Source of the DNA: Mycolicibacterium rufum
Lineage (GTDB): Bacteria; Actinomycetota; Actinomycetes; Mycobacteriales; Mycobacteriaceae
Length of the DNA stretch: 64,000 bases
Assembly (NCBI RefSeq): GCF_022374875.2
Contig: NZ_CP092428.2
Span: forward strand, 124,001 to 188,000
Reading direction: 5' to 3'
Numbering within the stretch: position 1 is the stretch's first letter; each line of letters begins with the position of its first letter. Below the pieces are notes generated by a model. The model made no database searches. It had not been told where the DNA came from and saw nothing but the letters and a program-made list of their open reading frames with translations. Positions 1-7,330 of the stretch are shown here, in pieces. Position numbers and translations under genes: made by a program.

Positions 1-394
1 CGGCGTCAGCGCGTAGCTGCGCGACCGGCAGCGCCGACAGCATCTTCAGCTCAGACCGCAGCTGCCGTGGGTAACCCGCACGGTCGGTTCCTGTGGCCGC
101 ATCGGCGGCGGACTTGAGGACGTGGTGGCGCAGCCGCAGCGCGTCCCGGCGCGCCAGTGCGTCGGTCAGCGTTTCTGCTGGCCCGATGGTGGTGGCCGCG
201 TTGGTGCGATTGATACGGCGGATCAAGTCTTCGTACTCGTCGATGGCGCCGTCGACCTCAGCGAGCAGCGCAGCGGGGTCCTCGGCGGGTGTGTCGCCCT
301 CTTGATGTCTCGCGCTACCGATCGCCCGCGTGCGCAGCGCCTCGATACGCCGCGCGGCGGCTGCTCTGCGGGACAACGCTTCTGCCAACTTCAT
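1..394 (-). CDS. DIP1984 family protein, 3' end cut by window edge
   Basis: Reads leftward off the window start, so only the first 131 codons are present. The protein starts MKLAEALSRRAAAARRIEAL and is rich in Arg and Ala. It has the family pattern of an acidic patch (PAEDPAALLAEVDGAIDEY) followed by an IRRINRTNAAT stretch and ALARRDALRLR. This matches the DIP1984 family of small helical proteins (around 150-160 residues), some annotated as septicolysin, with no established function. The ATG is preceded by GAGGGGAG at good spacing. About 25-30 C-terminal residues are expected beyond the edge. Family call from memory of the conserved motifs; function unknown. Confidence 0.75.
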   Translation of the reverse strand, partial: MKLAEALSRRAAAARRIEALRTRAIGSARHQEGDTPAEDPAALLAEVDGAIDEYEDLIRRINRTNAATTIGPAETLTDALARRDALRLRHHVLKSAADAATGTDRAGYPRQLRSELKMLSALPVAQLRADA

Positions 395-673
395 CGGCCA
401 CTCCCCTCTTCTGGCGGAACCAGGTACCGCATTCCCAGTATCAGAGCTCATGGCGGGGGTGGTGCGCACCAACTTTTTCCCGGGTACACGATCCCCCACA
501 GTCCGGCTCTGACAGACGCGGCCGCGATCAGGTCATGATGTGCGGGCGGTGGCCAGTGCCCGCATGTTCCGCGGAGAAGGGTCATCGCATCGTCAGCCGG
601 GGGCCCTCGAGCGGAAAGCTGAATCTCCGAAATCTGCTGGACTGCAGCTCCTTCGTTGTGCTCCCCTGGCGGG

Positions 674-1328
674 ATGGATGTGTCGGTGTGGCCCCTTGCC
701 GGGCTTGCGGTGCAGACGCCGCGGCTGAGGCTGCGCTACGTCACCGACGAGCTCGCCGCGGAGCTGGCCGTCCTCGCCGGCCGGGGCATCCATGATCCCG
801 CGGTGATGCCGTTTTCGACGCCCTGGACTGACGTGCGCTCGCCGGAACTCGAACACAATGTCGTGCGGCACTTTTTGGCGCCAGCGCGCCGACACCTGCG
901 TCACGCACTGGTGCTTGAGTTTGGCCGCCGATGTCGATGGCACCGTGGTTGGGCTGTGTTCGATTGAGACGGAACACTTTCCGCAGCACCGCAGCGCCGA
1001 AACCGGTTCGTGGCTGGGCATGAGCTATCAGGGCCGCGGCCTGGGTCGTGAGATGCGCCAGGCGGCGCTGCACCTCATCTTCGACGGTTTCGGCGCCCGG
1101 CGCGCCACCACCAAGGTGTGGCACGACAACACCGCGTCGCTGGCGATCACCCGTTCGCTGCCCTACCTGCAGAGCGGGTCGTCGCATCACCGTCGGCGCG
1201 ACCATCCCGATCTGCTTCTGCACTTTGAGATGACGCTTGAGCGCTGGCGCACTGTGCGACGAGACGACATCGCCCTCTGCGGCATTGAACCCGTTCGTCA
1301 CCACCTCCAACTCCCCGCAGACGTGTAG
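674..1328 (+). pseudogene. GNAT-family N-acetyltransferase, frameshifted
   Basis: Two overlapping frames together give one RimJ/RimL-type acetyltransferase. The first frame (from the ATG at 674) gives the N-terminal part with MPFSTPWTDV and SPELEHNVVRHF. The second frame continues with TFWRQRADT, then ETGSWLGMSYQGRGLGREMR, the acetyl-CoA pyrophosphate loop (QGRGLG), and WHDNTASL to the end. The switch lies at a run of five T at 872-876; four T would give ...HFWRQRADT in one frame. Either the gene is broken in nature or the read has a homopolymer error. In this family the substrate would be a primary amine (protein N-terminus or small molecule); the actual substrate cannot be told. Confidence 0.75.
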
Positions 1329-1459
1329 CAGCACCGCGCGGCGCCCGCAGTTCGGCCGACACACGCCATGGTCGCGATGTGTGGTGGACAGTGGGGCTTC
1401 GTCATCCTTCTCGCAGTCGTGGGTGACACTGGTCGTGTGCGGACCACGGAAGGCGCGGG

Positions 1460-1864
1460 ATGGTGAGTGACGGCTTCGACCGGGACGCTGACGACGCGTC
1501 GGGGCGGGAGACCACTTTCGCAATGGACCCACAGACAGTCATCTGGGGGTTGGCGCGTCAATTAGTGCAAGGCCAGTCCGATCTGGCCGAATTTCGCCGG
1601 GCCGCGGACACCGCGCGACGGGTGCGCGATTCCGCCCCCGAGGCCATCGAGAAGCACCTCGCCGACTGCGCAGCTCTTGAAAAGAGCTGGTACACAGAAA
1701 CATTACCGATGCTGACCGCGAGTATGCGGCTCGCGATCGAGGTGTACGACACGTTCGGCCCCGGCAGGACCGTCATCGCGGACCCTGTAGAGGCTGCGAT
1801 CTGGAACAACAAACACCATGTGTGGTTCACCGAATACTCGCAGCAGGCGCGTCTGGGCGGGTAG
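1460..1864 (+). CDS. hypothetical protein
   Basis: A 134-residue acidic, helical protein with no signal peptide, membrane segment or recognised motif. The ATG follows GGAAGGCGCGGG, a fair ribosome site; a GTG directly after it is an alternative. The middle has a heptad-like stretch (LAEFRRAADTARRVRDSAPEAIEKHL in pattern), suggesting a helical bundle. It stands alone between the broken acetyltransferase and the IS110 element. Coding is supported by codon-position GC bias and a clean start, not by homology. Confidence 0.55.
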   Translation: MVSDGFDRDADDASGRETTFAMDPQTVIWGLARQLVQGQSDLAEFRRAADTARRVRDSAPEAIEKHLADCAALEKSWYTETLPMLTASMRLAIEVYDTFGPGRTVIADPVEAAIWNNKHHVWFTEYSQQARLGG

Positions 1865-2120
1865 CGGCGGGCACTGCGGTGCGCTGCTTCCTGCGGTGGG
1901 CGCGCGGTGACGGGCTTCTGTCTGTCGAGAGCGCCTACCGGGGAGAGGTCAGAGGCGACGGCGTGCTACCCCGGGTGTTGTGTTCTCCGTGGGAATCCGG
2001 CTCGCTCATCGCTGCGTAGGGATACGGTTACCGCATTCCGGAAGGTGCTGCTGATGGCTGTGCTGCTTAGTGCCGCGTCTCACGCTGGCTTGGTCTGCCG
2101 GTGCCGTGGGGTGCCCCGGA

Positions 2121-2225
2121 ATGCGGGTCGAGGACCCGCGGTGGGTGATCGCCCGTCCGCCTGGCTCACTCCCTTGCTGTCCACCGGGAACGGTTGGCTG
2201 ACTTGTAGCATGCCGGCGGACGGGC
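2121..2225 (+). ncRNA. candidate IS110 bridge RNA
   Basis: In the IS110 group a structured RNA encoded upstream of the recombinase (the bridge RNA) guides donor and target DNA. Here the leader folds into a 7-bp hairpin (GCGGGTC at 2123-2129 with GACCCGC at 2133-2139, loop GAG). A perfect 11-bp stem follows (2151-2161 with 2215-2225), closing a large internal loop. That loop is capped by a short ACCG/CGGT stem with a GGAA tetraloop (2183-2194). A stem, a two-sided internal loop and a capped stem is the layout expected of a guide loop. Folding was done by eye; transcription and ends are inferred. Confidence 0.45.
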
Positions 2226-2256
2226 CCTCCTCCCGCCAACCAGCTTTGGGCACCAC

Positions 2257-3309
2257 GTGATCATCGTCGGGGTGGATGCCCACAAGCGGACGCACACACT
2301 GGTCGCCATCGATGGATCGGGCAGCAAACTCAAGGAGAAGACCGTTGCGGCGACCAGCGGTGGACACCACGAAGCGTTGAACTGGGCCATCAGCCGGTTC
2401 AGCGATGACCTGATGTGGGCGGTCGAAGATTCCCGGGTCAATACCCGACTCCTCGAACACGACTTACTGGGAGCACACCAGCGGGTGGTCCGCGTTCCCA
2501 CAGTGCTGATGGCCAAGGTGCGACGAAGCGCACGCACGTGGGGAAAATCAGATCCCATCGACGCCCTAGCGGTCGCTCGGGCAGCGCTTCGTGAACCCAA
2601 TCTGCCTGTCGCTGAGCACGACACCGAAACCTGGGAACTCAAACTGTTGATGGATCGACGCGATGATCTCGTGGGACAACGCGTAGCGGTGATGAACCGA
2701 TTGTCGTCTCGGCTACATTTGATCGACCCGCAGGTTCCCGCCTGGAATCTCAAGCGCTCACCCGGCCGGCAGGCTCTGCAACAGTGGCTCACGGCGTCTG
2801 CAAACACCCTGATCTCAGAACTGGCCCTCGAAGAACTCGCCGACATCGATCGTTTCAGCCACAACATCGATGCCCTCTACAACCGCATCAGCAAACGGGT
2901 CGCGCTCCTTGGCTCCACCCTGACCGGCATCGCTGGATGCGGCGACCTCACCGCGGCCCGCCTGATCTGCGGAACAGCGAACGTGACACGGTTCCGCAAC
3001 GAAGCGGCGTTCGCCCGCTACGTCGGGGTCGCGCCCGTGCCGGCCTGGTCAGGGTCCACCCACGGGCGCATGGTGCTCACCCGTTCGGGCAACAGGGCGA
3101 TGAACTCCGCTCTGCAAACCATCGCGGTGGTGCAGATCCGGCTGGACACCCCCGGCCGACGCTACTACCTGCGCCGCCTGGAGGGTGGAGACACCAAAGC
3201 CGGCGCACGCCGCTGCCTGAAACGCAAAATCTGCCGATCGGTCTTCACCCGCCTGCTCGCCGACCACCGTCGCCGACAGCACGCCGATCCGCGACACAGC
3301 GTCGTCTGA
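2257..3309 (+). CDS. IS110-family transposase (DEDD recombinase)
   Basis: A 350-residue protein of normal IS110 length. The N-terminal RuvC-like DEDD domain has the acidic residues in GVDAHK (D7), WAVEDSR (E near 57) and GKSDPIDALAVARAA (two D near 100). The C-terminal transposase_20 domain carries the catalytic-serine region in GNRAMNSALQ, preceded by an HhH-like TLTGIAGCGDLTAARL. It starts with GTG directly after the structured leader. It would catalyse RNA-guided, TIR-independent recombination. All expected active-site residues are present and the frame is intact, so the element may be active. Confidence 0.93.
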   Translation: MIIVGVDAHKRTHTLVAIDGSGSKLKEKTVAATSGGHHEALNWAISRFSDDLMWAVEDSRVNTRLLEHDLLGAHQRVVRVPTVLMAKVRRSARTWGKSDPIDALAVARAALREPNLPVAEHDTETWELKLLMDRRDDLVGQRVAVMNRLSSRLHLIDPQVPAWNLKRSPGRQALQQWLTASANTLISELALEELADIDRFSHNIDALYNRISKRVALLGSTLTGIAGCGDLTAARLICGTANVTRFRNEAAFARYVGVAPVPAWSGSTHGRMVLTRSGNRAMNSALQTIAVVQIRLDTPGRRYYLRRLEGGDTKAGARRCLKRKICRSVFTRLLADHRRRQHADPRHSVV

Positions 3310-3550
3310 CAGCATTGACCCACTGACCCACCGCACAGTCTTGAGCGCATCGCTGGTGCGCTCGTGCGGCTACGGGCGCGAAGGACGTCGTTCAGCATTC
3401 GGCCGAGATGATGTGGCGTGCCGCGATCGCGTCGCTAGAAGTCCGAGGTCGGCGGGGGGTGGCGTAGCGACGAAACGGTCGGGCGGATGTCACTTTTTGT
3501 CGCGTGGGGTCAGCGTCGATGACTGCTGTCGTCTGTAAGGATTGTTGGCG

Positions 3551-4162
3551 ATGAACCGCCGACCGTCTCCGCGTATCCCCCAGGGGTCGACGGCTGCGCG
3601 GCCCGCGCAGATTCGCGACGTGGCGATGAAGTGTTTCGCCGAGCGTGGCATTGCGAGCACATCGCTGCGAACGATCGCTGAGGAAGCCGGGGTGAGTCTG
3701 GGCCTAATCCAGCACTACTTCGTCACCAAGACCCAACTCATCGAGGCGATCGATCACCACGTCCTGGAGGTGTTCGCGCAGATGAGCGGTGAGCCACCAG
3801 CATCCGGGGACCAGGTGGGCGCTGCCAGCGATCGGCTGGCCGCGCTGATGACCGACAATCCCGACGTCATGGATTACGTCGGGCGGGCGCTGGCCGAACA
3901 CGGCGGAGTGGGCAACACCATCTTCGATGGTTTCTTCGCGATCAGCGCCGAACAGGGCGCCGCGTTCGCGGGTCAGGGCCTCACACCTGAGGATTTAGAC
4001 CCGTTGTGGTCCAATCTGTTGCCGCTGATCCTGAGGGTCGGGACGATCATGCTGCGTCACCACATCGAGCGCCACACCGACGGCCCGCTCTATGACCCCG
4101 AACAATTATCCCGTTGGAATGCCGCGGTGACGCGCATGATCTGCCGCGGGCAGATGAAGTAG
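3551..4162 (+). CDS. TetR-family transcriptional regulator
   Basis: A 203-residue protein with an N-terminal TetR_N helix-turn-helix (AMKCFAERGIASTSLRTIAEEAGVSLGLIQHYFVTK, residues about 25-65) and a helical ligand/dimer domain. ATG 3551 is chosen because AAGGA lies 9 bases upstream; in-frame TTG codons at 3542 and 3545 are weaker. No target gene is adjacent in the divergent direction. The upstream 240 bases contain a loose inverted repeat (GCGACGAAA ... TTTTTGTCGC near 3460-3500) that could be its own operator. Ligand unknown. Confidence 0.85.
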   Translation: MNRRPSPRIPQGSTAARPAQIRDVAMKCFAERGIASTSLRTIAEEAGVSLGLIQHYFVTKTQLIEAIDHHVLEVFAQMSGEPPASGDQVGAASDRLAALMTDNPDVMDYVGRALAEHGGVGNTIFDGFFAISAEQGAAFAGQGLTPEDLDPLWSNLLPLILRVGTIMLRHHIERHTDGPLYDPEQLSRWNAAVTRMICRGQMK

Positions 4163-4288
4163 CGGACTTTCGGTGTAGCCCGCAGCCGTGCTTAGGGGCC
4201 TCCCTGTCCGACGACCACCGGGGCTGGGTTTCCCTGTGGGGGCAGCCCGTGCGTAGCTGCGGCCGAGCGGGAGAGGGTGGCTCGTCCG

Positions 4289-4567
4289 TCAGTCCGGAGG
4301 GGGCGAGTTGCTGTCGCCTGACGGTGAGGGGGCCGGCGGCTGTCGCCGCCATCGGTTGGTGAGGACGTCCGCGGCGTTGATGATGACGTCCTGCCATTCC
4401 CGCACCGGGACGCGGCGCTGCTCCGCCGCTGCGGTGATAGCGGTCAGTTCGCCATGGTCGAGGTGAAGCTGTGAGCCGGCCTCGTAACTGAGGCGCTCGC
4501 GGTTGATCAAAGAGATGACGAATGAGCAGTTCCGATAGACCGCGACGTCGGGCCCCCGCCTACCCAT
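4289..4567 (-). CDS. small hypothetical protein
   Basis: A 92-residue ORF starting MGRRGPDVAVYRNCSFVISL, with a central helical part (ELTAITAAAEQRRVPVREW) and a proline/serine-rich tail ending in PPPD. No family was recognised. The ribosome site is weak (GGCGGC). It could be the C-terminal remnant of a larger gene, since the start lies in a sequence without a clear promoter. Its downstream neighbour is the TetR gene, convergent. Confidence 0.4.
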   Translation of the reverse strand: MGRRGPDVAVYRNCSFVISLINRERLSYEAGSQLHLDHGELTAITAAAEQRRVPVREWQDVIINAADVLTNRWRRQPPAPSPSGDSNSPPPD

Positions 4568-4835
4568 AGAGCCGCCGTAGCACTACCGATGTGCAGGCTG
4601 TCGACCACAGGAACATCTCAGCCCACCCTTCCTACTTGTGACGCCTTGCCCGAGCCGGACGGACGCTGCGCAGGTCAGCGACTTTGCCCACGTTCTCGCC
4701 TAATTTCAATCCAACGCGGCAAATGACTCATTACAGTATGCACGTATTGTTGCTGTGGCGGGTACCCGGCCCCCATTTTGACCCGTGAACGCCGGCGGGT
4801 CCACGCCGGGCTCGGCGAGGCCGCCGCCGCATTCG

Positions 4836-5237
4836 TTAGTACCGATCTGCACTCCCGCCGGCGTGGCCGGGTGTCGGCGAGGCCCACCCGTCCTCGGGTG
4901 CCGGTGCCGCCGCAGGGGGATGCGCCGGGGGTGCCCAGTGGGCGGGAGTCGGTGCGGGCGGCCCATACGGCGCCGGCCCGAACGACGCGGGGTACGGCGC
5001 GGGAACCGGCGGCGGTCCCCACCCCGGCTGGGGGTGATTCGTTGGGACCCAACCGTATTGGGGGTGCTGTGGTGGCAGCACGGGTGGCCGCTGTGTGGGT
5101 GGTCGTCGGGCCTTGCGGACGAAGAAAACGATGGCCCACACGAGCGCGCCGATGAAGAGCAGCCGACCGACGGCGAATCCGAGGGAATAGCTGGTGGTGG
5201 CGTCTTCAGCGGCGAGCAGCTGAACAGTCGTGCTCAT
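4836..5237 (-). CDS. small membrane protein with proline-rich tail
   Basis: A 133-residue protein starting MSTTVQLLAAEDATTSYSLG. One hydrophobic segment (residues about 18-37, FAVGRLLFIGALVWAIVFF) is followed by Lys/Arg and a long Pro/Tyr/Gly-rich tail (PPQHPQYGW, PPPVPAPYPAS). This suggests a single-span protein with a cytoplasmic low-complexity tail by the positive-inside rule. ATG 5237 is chosen over longer reads because AAAGGA precedes it. Proline-rich membrane proteins of this kind are common in mycobacteria; no function is assigned. Confidence 0.6.
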   Translation of the reverse strand: MSTTVQLLAAEDATTSYSLGFAVGRLLFIGALVWAIVFFVRKARRPPTQRPPVLPPQHPQYGWVPTNHPQPGWGPPPVPAPYPASFGPAPYGPPAPTPAHWAPPAHPPAAAPAPEDGWASPTPGHAGGSADRY

Positions 5238-5549
5238 AGGTCGGTCCTTTCCTCGATGGCCCTGTCGCAGTCCGGCCCGCTCACGGGCGGTCGGGCACCA
5301 GCTCATCGCCCCTGCAGGGCAACTATGGCCGTGATCAACGCGTTGCCCGGCGAGGGCGTATCTGAAGTATGCCGGGCGGGCCAGGGGGGTCTGCGCACCA
5401 ATTTCTCTGGGCAGCATCGAGTCGAGAGTGACCGTGCCCACGTGTCTTTGAACGCTGCAGTCGGTCTGACGAGCCCGGTGCGGCGTGCGTCGTCGGGGTC
5501 GGGCACTGCAGCTCACGCCTGTTCGAGGCTATCGGGTCTGCGGCGGCGC
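5238..5549. other. intergenic stretch, no gene seen
   Basis: About 310 bases between the start of the small membrane protein and the stop of the nucleotidyltransferase gene. It holds the AAAGGA ribosome site next to 5240. Frames through it have no convincing start or motif. No repeat, RNA gene or terminator hairpin stood out. Confidence 0.4.
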
Positions 5550-6032
5550 TCACTTGCTGGCGAGAAGGTCGCGCAGGGTGGGCAGGACGCGTTGATCCTT
5601 CGGGCGGTTGGCGGCCTGTTTGGACCGGATAACGTCACTGAGAGAGGCGATTTCGACGACGCTGTCATACAGCTCGGCGGCGGCGGCGCCGCGGTGCAGG
5701 TCGGAGTACCCACGCGTGCCCGCGGGCTCGAAGGCGATATCGAGGTCGCCGGCGTCGGTCACGAGATTCCAGGTCCGGGCTCCCGATAGCGCGTGCGCGT
5801 CACAGGTGAACGGCAGACCCTCAGGTACCGATTCGGTGCGGATCCGGGCGTTCAGTTCGCGCAGCGCCGCAGCGAGGCGGGTGAGGTTGGCCGCGCCCGC
5901 GTCCGGGGTGATGTCGGCGTCTTCGGTGGGGAAAGGAGATCCGTGATACACTGCGGCGAGCCCGCCGATCAGCACGTAGACCACTTTGTGGCGGTGCAGC
6001 GTCGCGAACAGGCGCGCAAGGTCCAGTTCCAC
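5550..6032 (-). CDS. nucleotidyltransferase-like protein, candidate toxin
   Basis: A 160-residue protein with the minimal nucleotidyltransferase signature: VYVLIGGLAAVYHGSPFPTEDADI, that is GG, then G[ST] and a D-x-D pair (residues about 20-42), and a third acidic position in GDLDIAF near residue 100. Such proteins (MNT/MenT/AbiEii-like) transfer nucleotides to tRNA or protein, and many are toxins. The GTG start at 6032 lies 2 bases after the stop of the upstream HTH gene, so the two are one translationally coupled operon. Pairing with an HTH regulator supports a toxin-antitoxin role; this remains inference. Confidence 0.7.
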   Translation of the reverse strand: MELDLARLFATLHRHKVVYVLIGGLAAVYHGSPFPTEDADITPDAGAANLTRLAAALRELNARIRTESVPEGLPFTCDAHALSGARTWNLVTDAGDLDIAFEPAGTRGYSDLHRGAAAAELYDSVVEIASLSDVIRSKQAANRPKDQRVLPTLRDLLASK

Positions 6033-6034
6033 GA

Positions 6035-6355
6035 TCAGTGCGCTCCGGCGCGGCGCAGGTCTGCGAGCTGGGACGCGATCCGGCCGTGACGGTCGAGGCG
6101 TTCTTGACCCGACAGCGACGCGAGGCGCTGCGCTTGGGCCCGGTCGCTGTCGTCGCGCTCGACAATCGCGAACTCCAGGTCGAGACCGCACAGCCGCACC
6201 AGCCGCACCACCTCATCGATGCTGATCGCGGTCCGACCCGCTTCCCAGCGGGCAATGGCGGGCTGCACTAAACCGGCCCGCTCGGCGAGCTCGGCTTGGG
6301 TCAGGCCTGCCCGCAGGCGAGCCTCGCGGATCAGCTGCGCGCCATACGTCCCCAC
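6035..6355 (-). CDS. XRE-family HTH protein, candidate antitoxin
   Basis: A protein of about 106 residues whose N-terminal half is an XRE helix-turn-helix (QLIREARLRAGLTQAELAERAGLVQPAIARWEAGRTAIS). The C-terminal tail is charged (QRLASLSGQERLDRHGRI) and may contact the toxin. Upstream GTG codons give several possible starts. GTG 6355 is preferred because a TATAGT -10 element (6367-6362 on the minus strand) would put transcription start at or next to it, giving a leaderless message, common in mycobacteria. GTG 6361 is the alternative. It probably represses its own operon through the inverted repeat over the promoter. Confidence 0.75.
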   Translation of the reverse strand: MGTYGAQLIREARLRAGLTQAELAERAGLVQPAIARWEAGRTAISIDEVVRLVRLCGLDLEFAIVERDDSDRAQAQRLASLSGQERLDRHGRIASQLADLRRAGAH

Positions 6356-6361
6356 GCACAC

Positions 6362-6380
6362 ACTATAACACTTTCGTTAT
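6362..6380 (-). promoter_or_regulatory. promoter/operator of the HTH-nucleotidyltransferase pair
   Basis: A perfect 5-bp inverted repeat, ATAAC (6365-6369) and GTTAT (6376-6380) with a 6-base spacer, overlaps a TATAGT -10-like hexamer read leftward (6367-6362). The position suits autorepression by the XRE protein. No clear -35 was found. By-eye call. Confidence 0.4.
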
Positions 6381-6667
6381 TCCATTGGCGCTGTTCGTGG
6401 TGAACGGAGCTTTGTCAGACCCCGGCATCATCGACGAGTGCGCGACGTCAGCGAACCGGCGGCGCCAGAGGCACCCCGCTGTGGCCCAGGTCCAGCGGTC
6501 CGCGAGCTTCGCGGCTCGCACCGCAACCGGAAGATGCCCATCGCGACCGTAATGCTCTGTGTCAGAGCATGTCTGGTGGTGACGCGACTGGCGTGTGAGC
6601 ATGACACTCCCGGGAGCCCGGGGTGCTAGGTCATGACCTGCCATGGGGGCTACGGATGGAGACGGGA

Positions 6668-7153
6668 ATGAGTGGAAGTCGGCGGCGCGGGGTGTGGCTC
6701 GCGGTGACCGGTGTGGCGGTCATTGTGGTCGCCGCGACCGTGGCCGTGGTGGCGGTGTCCGCTGAGCGAGGACGAAGTGACAGCGTGACCGCCGGTGGCG
6801 CCAGCGAGCGACGACTCTCGGGTGATCGGGACGACTGGACCGCTGCCGTATGCCGGGAAGGATCGATGACGACACCGTCGAGAGCGACCTTCCGGTTCCC
6901 CACCGCCACTGCTATTGCCTGCTGTGCGTCGTCGAAGACCCCGGCCGGCAGTCCGCCAGAGTCGATCATGATGGGGCGGTGGCCGGCCGACGTCGCCGTC
7001 GGGAAGGAACTGTCGAAGATCCCAGCGTTCAGTCAGTTCGCTGCCGGCCCCGCCGATGGAGACGCGGTCGTCTGCGCGCCGACCGCGAGTGTCGATCGTG
7101 CTCTGCTGAGGCCGCTCATGGCGTTCGGGTTCACGATCGTCTTCCTTCACTGA
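6668..7153 (+). CDS. membrane-anchored exported protein, unknown
   Basis: A 161-residue protein with an N-terminal signal anchor (MSGSRRRGVWLAVTGVAVIV..., residues about 8-30) and an extracytoplasmic domain. The domain has cysteines in AAVCREG, AIACCASS and AVVCAPT and ends in a hydrophobic FGFTIVFLH. ATG 6668 has GGAGACGG just upstream and gives a good signal anchor; the in-frame ATG at 6656 is possible. No family recognised. The alternating Arg/Ala composition outside the helix is typical of mycobacterial surface proteins. Confidence 0.6.
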   Translation: MSGSRRRGVWLAVTGVAVIVVAATVAVVAVSAERGRSDSVTAGGASERRLSGDRDDWTAAVCREGSMTTPSRATFRFPTATAIACCASSKTPAGSPPESIMMGRWPADVAVGKELSKIPAFSQFAAGPADGDAVVCAPTASVDRALLRPLMAFGFTIVFLH

Positions 7154-7330
7154 GGGGCACGTCGCACCCGCGTCGCAGTCTCCCCGGGGGGTTGTATAGA
7201 CGCCGGTTGGGCCAATCCCCCGCCTCGGTCATGTATCCGCGGCACACCCTTGCTGTACAACCCGTGTGTCCTGGGTCGGTCGTGCCGCATCGATGCGCGC
7301 CGCGCAGACGTCTGTGTGCCGTCATTCGGA

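Larger units (their letters stand above)
2080..3330 (+). mobile_element. IS110-family insertion element (ends approximate)
   Basis: The unit comprises a structured non-coding segment and the DEDD transposase gene that follows. IS110 elements lack terminal inverted repeats and usually make no clear target duplication, so the ends cannot be read from sequence alone. The left limit is placed before the first strong hairpin, and the right limit shortly after the transposase stop, because family members usually end within tens of bases of it. The insertion lies in a region without other intact genes between 1865 and 3550. Confidence 0.5.

Noticed and set aside
593..1532. Long open frames on the minus strand across the GNAT region
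   Set aside because: Arg/Ala/Pro-rich shadow frames opposite a recognisable acetyltransferase; no motif, no ribosome site.
2123..2139. GCGGGTC/GACCCGC hairpin as a terminator
   Set aside because: No T run follows, and it is better explained as part of the structured leader of the IS110 transposase.
4675..5139. Minus-strand frame overlapping the proline-rich membrane protein in another frame
   Set aside because: Low-complexity, and it conflicts with the frame that has a membrane helix and an AAAGGA site.
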